Assembly (NCBI GenBank): GCA_019828595.1 | Contig: JAHQRK010000012.1 | Coordinates: forward strand, 2,046,001 to 2,110,000 | DNA from: Aphanomyces cochlioides | Lineage: Eukaryota > Oomycota > Saprolegniomycetes > Saprolegniales > Verrucalvaceae | DNA length: 64,000 bases | Direction of reading: 5' to 3' | Made by a program: the position numbers and the translations under genes | Notes under the pieces: generated by a model | Databases searched by the model: none | Told to the model about the DNA's origin: nothing | The model's input: only the letters and a program-made list of their open reading frames with translations | Shown: piece by piece, positions 55,412 through 64,000 of the stretch | Layout: the number at the start of each line of letters is the position of its first letter | Numbering within the stretch: position 1 is the stretch's first letter

Positions 55412-56207
55412 GACGACTTCCAATCCTACAATCAAAATGACCGGATATCGGATTCATTATCCGGACACCAGATAACCAAAGATTCCATGGAGCGACTGAG
55501 GTCCATGGATGTCTCCTCACATCCTCAGTCTTTCTACAGCCAGGAACGGCGAAACGCTCGGCCATCTCGTCTAGAAGACGCATCGTGGCGACGAGATTTT
55601 CGCGTCGCGCGTTGGTATGCGTGCATTGCAAACCCTCGCCATCTTTAAAGAGTAAGATCTTTGTCTCATCTTTACTTTGGAGCCCAATCTTTGCTGTTCA
55701 GAACTTTAGTGGCTGCCTCCCATTTTTGTAAACCCAGCCCAACTCTATCGAGCATTGTGAGCTGGCTTTGAGACGCATCCCTGGACCAAAATCTCTCGGT
55801 GCACCCAAAGTTGAAGTGAGCATGCGGGCCGGAGCCTCCGGCCTGTATGCTCGCGAAGTCTTCATCTCTGCGTTGATCCTCTCGATGCAATTACTGCAAC
55901 TCTACACAGCCAGACACTACGACGTCGTTATCTGTTTACGAAGCTGGATCGTGGTCTCGTCGTCGCCAGCCTTCCACCAGACTCCTCGTAGCCACACGAG
56001 TGAAAGTTCGTGGGCGATGTGCTGGCTTTGTCCCATGTACCGGTACTACAGTTGAATAATAATATTGATGAAGTTTACAAAACCCAAGGTATTTTAAAAA
56101 AGAATCGCAAATCTTCCGTCAGTATGTGTTACACTTGAAGTTTGTATCGGCGCGGAGTGAAACGACTTCCACACCATTTTGGATTTTCAATCTTCCTTCC
56201 CATCAAG
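55412..56207. other. 796-bp intergenic region, possible small minus-strand gene
   Basis: CCGGATA at 55,441 and TTATCCGGA at 55,457 lie close upstream of the SENP start. Minus-strand frames at about 56,036-55,930 (MGQSQHIAHELSLVWLRG) and 55,890-55,674 could be exons of a small protein, but I found no splice solution that joins them. No gene is called. The last 100 bp hold the EHD promoter. Confidence 0.4.
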
Positions 56208-58167
56208 ATGTCGGCAGTACCGGACGATGTGATTCATGGCAGCAAGACGGTCACGGAAGGGCTCAAGAAGATGTACGTGTCCAAGATCAAGCCGTTGGAA
56301 AAGAAGTATGCGTTCGAAGAGTTCCACTCGCCGCTCTTGAGCGAAGCAGACTTTGACGCCAAGCCAACAGTGTTGATGATCGGACAATACAGCGTCGGGA
56401 AAACGTCCTTCATCGAGTACTTGCTCGGTGAAAAGTTTCCAGGATCGCGAGTTGGTCCAGAACCGACGACAGACCGCTTCTGTGCTGTCATGTATGGTGA
56501 CGAAGAGCGAATTGTTCCTGGTAATGCTCTGGCCGTATCGCCAGATCTTCCGTACGGAGGCTTGAGCATGTTTGGCACATCGTTTCTCAACAAATTCGAA
56601 GCGTCTCAGTTGCCATGCAAGCAATTGGAACACATGACCGTGATTGATACCCCTGGTATTTTGTCTGGCGAAAAACAACGCATCAGCCGTGGATATGATT
56701 TTGTCCAAGTGGCCAAGTGGTTTGCCGAACGTGCCGATATGATCTTGCTCTTGTTTGATGCCCACAAGTTGGATATTTCTGATGAATTCCAACGTGTAAT
56801 TGAAGTCTTGAAAGGTCATGATGACAAGATTCGTTGTGTGCTCAACAAATCCGATCAAATTGACCAGCAAAAACTCATGCGAGTGTACGTATTGCTGCAT
56901 GAAATATCCTTGGCGGTGGTGACAAGTGAGGACGACAATGCTACCCATGCGCAGGGGTTTTGAACTCTCTCAGAGAGTACTGAAACCATGCATTGCTTGG
57001 CTATGAGGACTCAAATCGAGTCCAAATGGCTCAGAACTTGTCGCCATTGCCGCTTTTTGAACGTTGAGCAATTTTATAATGAGTCTTGAATAGGTATGGC
57101 GCTCTCATGTGGTCCATGGGCAAGGTTATGAAGACTCCTGAAGTCATGCGCGTCTTTATTGGTTCTTTTTGGGATCAGGTATTCTCCTTGAGGTCTCTTG
57201 AGGTTCACACTTCCATAGCCATTGATGTTCACCGAAAACGCTGCATTGTTTGAAAAGGAGCGCAACGACTTGATGAGCGAATTGCGGAAGTTGCCATCAA
57301 ACTCTGCCGTGCGCAAGGTAAATTTATTTCTCCACCTGGACTCTGAAAAGTCGCTGATGAAAACTTTAGGTGAACGAATTGGTCAAGCGTACTCGTTTGG
57401 CCAAAGTCCACGCGTATTTGATCGGCCATTTGCAAGCCCAAATGCCAATGATGATGGGCAAGGACAAGAAGCAAGCTGAATTGATCGCAAATTTGCCTGC
57501 TGTCTTCCGTGAAGTGCAAAAGAAGTACAACTTGCCTCCTGGCGACTTCCCCAACTTGGTACACCCACGACATCAATGGTGTGGATTTTAATGCTCTTGA
57601 GTAGGAAGAATTCCGAAAGAAACTCGAAGAACGCAGTTTCGACTCGTTTAGCAAGCTCAGCCTCAAGATGATCCAAGAAGTGGATGAGCTCATGGCCCGT
57701 GATATTCCTAAATTGGTGCTGTGACGACTCGTTGGTTGACTTTCTCACTCTGGCTTAGATGTTGTCGTTGCCCAAGAAGGACGGAGCGCGCGCGGACTCG
57801 AGGGAAGCCATTAACCCTTTCCAGTCCAAGTCGATGGTAAAATGCCGTTCTAAAGATTGTTTGTGATGAATGCTCGTAGGACTGGGTCGTGACTCCATTT
57901 AAGGAAGAATTCGACGCGATCTTCCGCACGTTGACGGTCAACTCGATGGGCGAAGCAAGCGGCATGGCGTGCATGACGCCTCTCTTGGCAACAGGATGCT
58001 CGCAAGAACAACTCAAAGTCATCTGGGACCTTGCCGACATTGACAAGGACGGCTTTTTGGACTCGGAAGAGTTTGCGCTCGCCATGTATTTGAGCCACCA
58101 AGTGCGAGATGGGCATGAACTACCCAAGACCTTGGAAGGCAATATGATTCCTCCTGGTTTCAAGTAG
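56208..58167 (+). CDS. EHD-family dynamin-like ATPase (C-terminal EH domain)
   Basis: Seven exons (56,208-56,884; 57,094-57,178; 57,219-57,317; 57,370-57,558; 57,605-57,715; 57,759-57,836; 57,880-58,167), 508 residues. The nucleotide-binding domain has GQYSVGKTSFIEYLL (P-loop), PEPTTDRF (switch I), VIDTPGILSG (switch II) and LNKSDQID. The helical domain follows (LMWSMGKVMKTPEVMRVFIG). The C-terminal EH domain contains a calcium-type loop (DIDKDGFLDSEEFALAMYL) and the family ending GHELPKTLEGNMIPP. EHDs tubulate and cut endosomal or ciliary membranes and bind NPF motifs. Intron 1 is 209 nt, several times longer than all others here. An NPF motif occurs in its own linker (AINPFQSKS). Confidence 0.95.
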
Positions 58168-58212
58168 ATGGTACAAAGGTTTATCTCAATGGAATGATAT
58201 CTCCACGTTGTT

Positions 58213-60253
58213 TTAAAGTCCTGTCGTTGTGCTGCTGGCAGTCGAACTCCCCGCCGTGTGGGTAATTGGCGCTCTCGTCCCGCGATGTTTGTGTCTGTCG
58301 ACTGAGAACGACACGTGCGCGGCTTCTTTCAGCTCGTCATAAGTGAGAGCTCGCTCGTCCTCTTCGACGTCTCCGCGGTGGCGATGGCTTCCTGGCGTCG
58401 CCACACTGCTTCGCCCTGAAGTTGTCCGAACAGTCGTGGCTTTCGAAGGAGCGGTCAATTCATGGATCGACAGCGTCGGTGGTTCAATGGTTTGTTTCAT
58501 CTTCTTGGCATTCGCATGGGGCGACGCCTCTGCGAGGACTGGAGGCCCGTTCGTTGCAAGGCCGCTCGAGTCGTTTGTTTGCTGGAGCAACGAGATGACG
58601 CTCTTCTCGACGACTTGAAGGTACTCGAGCATGTTGGCGTCAGTGATGTCGTTCACGGCGACACTTGGACCTCCTTTGTCGGCGCTTTGATTGAGCATGG
58701 AGAGGAGCGAGTGGATAGTCGCTTTGATGCGTGCAAACCGGACAAACGTCTCGTCAAAGTCGTCGTCCAGGCGTTTGTTCTTGTCCTGGACTGCTGCAAG
58801 TTTAGCAACTATAGCTCGGTAGCTGGCTTTGTCCGAGACATTGGCGCCGATGCCTTCCTGAACTTTGTACGCATCCAGGGCGGCTGTTGTCTTCTCAATC
58901 TCGACGCGCAGTTCGGCTGTTTCCTTGTGGAGACTCTCGACATGCTTGAACTTTTTGAAATTCTCTTCGTCCTTGCGCTGAATCTACGTGCTTTCAGTGA
59001 CTTTCTTCCTCATCGAGGCGATCTACCTCTTGCGCTAATTTCTCGACGTCAGGGGCACCAGTCTCTTGAAAGATCTTCTCAAAGAGCAGCTGGTACCGCA
59101 TGGCCTCTGCACTGCTAGCCGAACTGAGTGCTTTGTCGTATGCAATCTTCCACGACGAGAGCGCCGACGTCCGATGGATCGAGTTCTCCTGGTCAGACGA
59201 CAAGACGCCGCTGACGACTTCCGTCTCTGGAGCGAGTTCAATCGCTCGAGCTTGCTCAGCAGCTTCATGTTTAGACATGGCGATGACTGCCTACAAGACG
59301 CTTCAACACTTCATCCTGCGCGTCAAATCTTACTCGTAGCTCTTTAAACTCGCGCTCATAATTTTGTTGCTCGGACTCGACAAGCATCTGGAGATCATGG
59401 ACTTCCTTGTCGATGCTTTCCTTGGCCGCGATGGTTTTCGACAGCTCAGCCGTCGCCAATTCCTATTCCATTCACAGCGTGAACGTTGATGTGAATGGGA
59501 ACGACGCACCAAGCGCGATCGAAACTCAAAGGTTTCGCGCTCGAGTTTTTTGTAAATGCCGTCAAAGACGATGCGATCGCGGCGGACTTTGTCGATCTGT
59601 TGCCGGAGATGTTTGTTGATCGATTCGACTTCGTTCTTCTTGACGAGCGAGATCTCCAACCGGTTCTACAGAAGAGCCTTGTCTTAGAGTCCACCGAGAA
59701 AGACCGACGAACCTCGAGCGCTCGGACGCGGCGCGTGGCAGCCGCAGCTGACTCGACTTTGTCCTTCTTGGCGTTTTCTTCGCGGACATTTTGGAGCTCT
59801 CGCTGGCGCAGTGCCAGCGTCTCCTCCAACTTCTTGATGGTTCGCTTCTCCTGCTCGATCTTGTTGGCATACGACGTCGATTGTTTCTGGAGTCGCTTGA
59901 GCTTGGCTTGCTTGTCCGCGCCCATCATCGTCTTGGCTTCACGGAGCTCAATCGAGAGTTCTTGCTTGAGGATTTGGTTGCTCTCGTGTATCTTGCGGAT
60001 CACAGCGCGTTGTTCCTGTACAGTGTATCCTTTCTTCTCGGTCTCGCCTTCCTTGTCGTCATTGGAATCGTTGCCATCGCCGACCATGCGCAGTTGAAAG
60101 TCGATCGCATCATCATTCTGCTTGCTATCGTCCATGGTGTCGTCGCCATCGTCGCCATCGTCCCGATCGATTTCTTCTTCGTCGACGCCAGCCGTGCTCG
60201 CCAAGACAGCGAGCACTTCCACCGACGTCGTTAGTGGAAGCACGCGGTCCATC
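58213..60253 (-). CDS. Outer dynein arm docking complex coiled-coil protein (ODA1/CCDC114-like)
   Basis: Starts at MDRVLPLTTSVEVL (60,253; an upstream Met exists at 60,321) and ends at 58,213. An acidic N-terminus precedes a long coiled coil. Family marks: KLKRLQKQSTSYANKIEQEK, ENRLEISLVKKNEVESINK (joined across a 45-nt intron), LRQQIDKVRRDRIVFDGIYK and KLERE. The C-terminal part has ANMLEYLQVVEKSVISLLQQ, matching the region of ODA-DC proteins around LxExLGxIExR. These proteins dock outer dynein arms on axonemal doublet microtubules, so the organism makes motile flagella. The C-terminal 100 residues are Ser/Thr/His-rich. It converges on EHD with 45 bp between the ends. Confidence 0.9.
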
Positions 60254-60327
60254 TTTACAGTTACGCGTCTCTTCAAGATCGACTTATCGTTCGTTCGATG
60301 GATCGTTTGTTCGCAAAACACACTTTA

Positions 60328-61240
60328 TTACATGAGGGAATTCAATTTCGCCACGAGTTGCGCCGCCGTGAGGCGCGCTTCAGGATCTTTCTCTAGCATT
60401 TGCTGGACGAGAGCCTTCATGTCGGGCGATACGGAAGACCAAACAGGACCAGAAAACACGACAGGGGCATGGACAATATTGTGCAGAATCATTTCCTCGG
60501 ACAGGTTGCCGCGAGCATCGAATGGATGACGGCCCGAGAGCATGATATATAGAAGGCAGCCAAGGGACCACATGTCCATGCTCGGTCCCACTTGAATGGG
60601 CGACTTGCCGGCCAACATTTCTGGCGACCAGTATGTCTTTGTGCCGGACAATGGCGCCGTCGACAATGTGAGAGCGCGCTTGAGCGGCAGACCACTCACG
60701 GTTGGATTTGGAATTGTCGCCGAGCCGAAATCAATGATCTTGACCTTCATGTCGTCGGCGATCATGACGTTATCGGGCTTGAGATCGCAATGAACCATGC
60801 CGTGTGCGTGCATGAACTCCAATGCTGAAGCAACTTGCGTCAGAATCGTTGTGGCGTCCTACAGAAGAGTTCAGAATCAACCCTTGACGCCATGTTTGTA
60901 CCTCTTGGCTGAGTTGCTTGCGCTGCGCGACATAGTCGAATAGTGTGCTGCCTTGAACGTACTCGAGAACCATGTAGTGGAATCCGTCGTGCGTGTAGAA
61001 ATTGTCGAGCTGGACGATATTTGGATGTCCACCGGCGTGTTCGACGCAGCTGAGCGCATTTTTCTCTCGCTCGGCTTCATTGTATCCGTCCGCGACGACT
61101 TTGACAGCAGAGACCGTCTTGTGTTCTTTGTGAACGCACTGCATGACCATACCAAATGCACCTTGGCCCAGCGTACGCGCATTGACGAGGTCGTAGTCTT
61201 CGTCAAAATATCTCTGCAAGTTTGGCGTGGAGGACACCAT
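60328..61240 (-). CDS. Serine/threonine protein kinase
   Basis: Two exons joined across a 45-nt intron ending at GACGCC (near 60,859). Kinase motifs: LGQGAFGMVMQCV (Gly loop), VSAVKVV (Lys), GHPNIVQLDNFYTHDGFHYM, MVHCDLKPDNVMI (catalytic loop with HCD for HRD), KIIDFGSATI (DFG), GTKTYWSPEML and MDMWSLGCLLYIMLSGRHPF. The C-terminus EKDPEARLTAAQLVAKLNSLM closes the kinase domain, so there is almost no tail. HCDLKPDN suggests a CAMK-like group. The frame is open upstream to at least 61,433 (MSSRTAMLPLKAVSRLVRK), which may be a longer N-terminus; 61,240 is the Met nearest the domain. Confidence 0.87.
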
Positions 61241-61478
61241 GGCGTCATTTCGTGAGTGTTCTTTCTCGGATGAAACCACAACCGAGACAAGTCCACACGT
61301 GGCGAGAATCGCACTTCCGTACGAACCTGGTGTCGTCTGTTGGTCGAGAGGCGTGCAATGCGACGTCGTTCGCTTGCGGACCAAGCGCGAGACGGCTTTC
61401 AAAGGCAGCATCGCTGTCCTCGACGACATCTCTTGTGAGTTTGAAGGGGAAATGAAATGTGACAAAAAAGTGAATAAG

Positions 61479-62059
61479 GGTGGGTCTGGATGCCGAAAAA
61501 AATGCCAAAAAAAGAGATTTTTTGGCAATTTTTGAAAAATTGGCATTTTTTAGAACTATGTCTATCTGGATCAAAAGAATGACATTTTTCAAAAATTGCC
61601 AAAAATAAAGATTTTGGCAAAAAATAAAAAAGTGATCGAGAGGTGTTTTTTTCGTGAAACGAGTAAAAAATATAAAATTTTGTGCAACGACATACAATCT
61701 GGATATGCTCTCTGCAATTCTGCGTCCCTCATTCGCAATTCTGTCTTGTTGTGATTCGTTTTACCTTCGCATGGTCAACAATGTTGTGTTTGACATTGCT
61801 CAAGTGCGGAAATTCTTTCGTTGACCAGATCTCAGCTTAATCTCAACATCAAGTGTGTGGAGGGAATGCTGATCAATTCATTATCCAATCCTAGGTTCCT
61901 CAATTCTTAAGAAATGAGTCATAATTTTATGAAATTTTATTCATCCAGACAGCCAAAAAATATCAGGAAAAAAAAACAGTCCAATTTGTTTTGGTATTTT
62001 TGAACCAAAAAAATAAAAAATAATTTGGCCAAAAATTGGAGTGTGATCCAGACTCACCC
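61479..62059. mobile_element. MITE-like non-autonomous element with TAA target duplication
   Basis: The ends GGGTGGGTCTGGAT (61,479) and, on the minus strand, GGGTGAGTCTGGAT (from 62,059) are inverted repeats differing at one base. Both sides carry TAA (61,476-61,478 and 62,060-62,062), the target typical of Tourist-type MITEs mobilised by PIF/Harbinger transposases. The interior is very A/T-rich with nested inverted words (TTGGCAATTTTTGAAAAATTGGCA) and no reading frame. Its terminal repeats do not match those of the three large elements on the left. Confidence 0.7.
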
Positions 62060-62929
62060 TAAAAAATAATAAAAATCGGAATTAAAATTTTGCACGACGT
62101 CATTGCTTCCAGCTGATTAAAGGGCTGGCGCCAGCTTTTCAATGAAAAAAGAATTGAAAAATATTTTTTTCTTTTTGTGCAAGGTGAAAAAAGGATAATG
62201 AAATTCGTATCAAATCAACAATAATTTGGGTATTTTTTGGATGGATTTTCTCACGTCATATAAAAATAGCGTCAACGAACAAAATATGGTCGTAGAAGCC
62301 ACGGCAGTACGACGGATGTAGAGGAAGGAAGACAAGATGGCGGCCATATCGAGTGTCTCCATCTCATCCCGCGTTTCAAGCAAGTGGCAGAGAGGGAGAA
62401 TCTCCTACCCGCTCGACCGTCTGTCTAAACAGAGCTCGGCGACGAGTGCGTGGCTGCTGTTGTTTGCTAGAGGCAGAAGAGGAGAGCCGTAAGTCAGGAC
62501 CATGTGGTCATGAATGGAGAGCAGACAACTTCAACTTATGAAACGACTCGCGTGCCGGTTTCTCGATGCCACCACGGCAGTAGCCAAAACATTCGACTCG
62601 ATGGACATTTCTCAAGGGAGAAGACACGCACGCATGGTAGAGATAAAGAGGGATGTAGTGTGTTTCGGTGCATGGCGTGGCTGCGTTGATAGCTGACATT
62701 ACGACAAAAGGTCAGACGAGGAGCTGATCCAATGGCAATCGAACGGCAGTCGACAGATGCACTGGCTCCCTTAGGATTGGATCCTCAAGTTGAGGATTTT
62801 CACCTGGATGTTGAGGTCCTCAACATCCAGGTGAAATTACTGCCCCGATGGGGATGTCGCGATAGGACTGAGCAAGATGATAGGTAGGCCGGACTGACAT
62901 TGCGTTTGTGTTGAGCACGCTCTGTATTA
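62060..62929. other. 870-bp region without a supported gene, with palindromes
   Basis: AT-rich to about 62,280, with a perfect 12-bp palindrome GCTGGCGCCAGC at 62,124-62,135. Plus-strand frames at 62,353-62,696 have no domain-like sequence. A cluster of strong palindromes lies at 62,781-62,836 (separate entry). Confidence 0.5.
62781..62836. repeat. Two adjacent perfect palindromes
   Basis: ATCCTCAA-G-TTGAGGAT (62,781-62,797) is followed without a gap by TTTCACCTGGATGTTGAGG-T-CCTCAACATCCAGGTGAAA (arms of 19 bp, 62,798-62,836). Both have one-base loops and share the word CCTCAA/TTGAGG. On single strands they form strong hairpins. Confidence 0.9.
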
Positions 62930-63809
62930 CTACAAGAAGAAATCATCGTCTTTGTCGCTCTCCGCCTGGTCGAGTTCAGTATCGGCGACTACGGTGGCCG
63001 CAGTCTTTCGCCGCTTTTCTTTACGCTTGTGTTTCTTGTCCTCGTCTGCCCTTCGCTTTTCAGGTTTCTCATCCTACAGGAGCATGGATTCAAATGACCA
63101 CAGAATCGATGATCTCTACAGGCAGATCGGTGTCGTTAAAGCAATAGTGTTCGAATGCCGCATGGTTCTCCAACGCGTTGAATTTCTCGACAGCTGATCG
63201 CTTCAGTGCTTCCTGTCTACGCTCGCGTGGTCAATTTCGAACAAGAATTCATGAAGCGTCAATCTACCTGGTCAGATCCTCTTTGGAATGCGGTTTCTTC
63301 GCATCAGGGAACAAGTTGATGTACGGCTCGCCTTTTGGGTAGAAGTAGACGTACTAACCACAGGTCAAACATTGGAAAAAGATGTGAGCTATGCGACTTA
63401 CCATCATGTCTTTTCGCGCACTTTCGAACTCTCTTTCAAGTTTGGCTTTGTCCTTTCCTTCAGCACTTTCAATCTGCCGTTTGAGCTTCTTGAGAGTTCG
63501 CATGAGTCGTCGTCGGTCAAAGAACTTGACTTTCTTAAACTTGAGCGTGATTTCTCGGCTAGTCTCTTCTTGCTTCTTGTCTTCACTCTGTTGTTGCAAT
63601 TCCTTGAGCTCATCTTCTTTCGCCTTGCGCACATCATCGGGCAATGACTATCTCAATGTAAGCACATCTTGGCGTTCTAAAAGACCTACATCTTTCTTCA
63701 AAAAGCGCTCCAAGTTTCGGATCTTATTCTTCAAAGAAAGAGTCTTCTTCTTGGGCTTCACTGCCGCTTTCTTCATACGCAGGATCGTTCCTGCTGTCGG
63801 TCGGGCCAT
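62930..63809 (-). CDS. EFG1: rRNA-processing protein EFG1
   Basis: ATG at 63,809, TAG at 62,932-62,930; at least four exons. The N-terminus is basic (MKKAAVKPKKKTLSLKNKIR). The EFG1 domain includes RNLERFLKKD, LPDDVRKAKEDELKELQQQ, KKVKFFDRRRLMRTLKKLKR and DMMYVYFYPKGEPYINLF after splicing. The C-terminal tail is a lysine-rich nuclear/nucleolar signal (EDKKHKRKEKRRKTAATV) followed by acidic residues. In yeast Efg1 acts in the nucleolus in early 18S rRNA maturation. A CCGGATA motif lies 43 bp upstream of the start. Confidence 0.92.
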
Positions 63810-64000
63810 GGCTGCTACGCGCGCTTTTTGATCGGTTGGTGGAAATCCAAGCCGGATAAAAATTCATTATCCATATGTCAATAACCCCTGCACCCCTAAA
63901 CTCCCGCTGGACGATCACGTTCTGAGCTTCCGACACAGCGATCGACACCAATCCTTTGTGAGCCCACTGAATCGAGCACTGTGTCCCCAGCCTTTGTATG
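63810..64000. other. Window end: promoter of EFG1 and possible 3' end of a next gene
   Basis: CCGGATAAAAATTCATTATCC lies at 63,852-63,872. Beyond 63,900 the minus strand is open (AHKGLVSIAVSEAQNVIVQR), which may be the last exon of a gene that continues past the window, but no stop or splice site could be confirmed. Confidence 0.3.

Noticed and set aside
59495..60097. 200-codon plus-strand frame
   Set aside because: Antisense to the ODA docking coiled coil; runs of Ser/Leu/Arg come from the reverse of Glu/Lys-rich codons.
62353..62696. Possible small plus-strand genes
   Set aside because: Overlapping frames of about 60 codons with no shared features or promoter.

Overview
This window is eukaryotic. 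Almost every gene is split by very short GT-AG introns (mostly 38-52 nt), intergenic gaps are often only 14-250 bp, and the gene set fits a flagellated stramenopile, most simply an oomycete of the Saprolegnia/Aphanomyces type: an outer-dynein-arm docking protein, a flagellar-style WD40/EF-hand protein, ankyrin-DHHC acyltransferases and oomycete-type PIF/Harbinger elements. The lineage is inferred from gene content only. I found no tRNA, rRNA or CRISPR array.

Layout. Positions 1-16,900 are an accessory island. A near-perfect inverted duplication (arms 1-1376 and 1751-3126, one mismatch found, 374 bp spacer) carries two head-on copies of an ankyrin-DHHC palmitoyltransferase gene; the right copy is complete (4140-1796, minus). 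A decayed DHHC scrap (5005-5140) and a diverged full paralogue (13,753-15,969) show that this was once a larger family array. Three PIF/Harbinger-like DNA transposons stand one after another between the paralogues (5437-7987, 8141-10,724, 11,147-13,385). Each has terminal inverted repeats, a 3-bp target duplication, a plus-strand DNA-binding-type gene and a convergent minus-strand DDE transposase gene.

From 16,873 to 63,809 the window is dense housekeeping sequence: a tail-anchored coiled-coil protein, a CDP-alcohol phosphotransferase, FAM50/XAP5, a WIPI/Atg18 PROPPIN, a WD40/EF-hand protein, a NEK-like kinase, Arp2, a METTL21-like methyltransferase, two tandem MIT-domain genes, a secreted methyltransferase, an LVIVD beta-propeller with a CaaX end, a SpoU-type rRNA methyltransferase, a METTL2/6-like tRNA methyltransferase, a PH/double-ZZ protein with an internally duplicated unknown domain, a TPR-repeat protein with duplicated SAP-like motifs, the nuclear-basket nucleoporin TPR/Mlp, a TVP15/COPI-associated membrane protein, a multi-pass membrane protein, an Ulp1/SENP protease, an EHD ATPase, an outer-dynein-arm docking coiled coil, a Ser/Thr kinase and the rRNA-processing factor EFG1. 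Several share no pathway; themes are membrane traffic (EHD, WIPI, TVP15, MIT, phospholipid synthesis), cilium/cytoskeleton (ODA docking, WD40/EF, Arp2) and RNA/protein methylation.

A 0.58-kb MITE with TAA target duplications and a cluster of perfect short palindromes lie near the right end. A TATCCGG-type motif and facing CCAAT boxes recur just upstream of several minus-strand genes. Several genes carry single-base frame breaks or one in-frame stop (11,893 A-run, 43,113 A-run, TAG at 30,957-30,955), which may be real or may be sequence errors.
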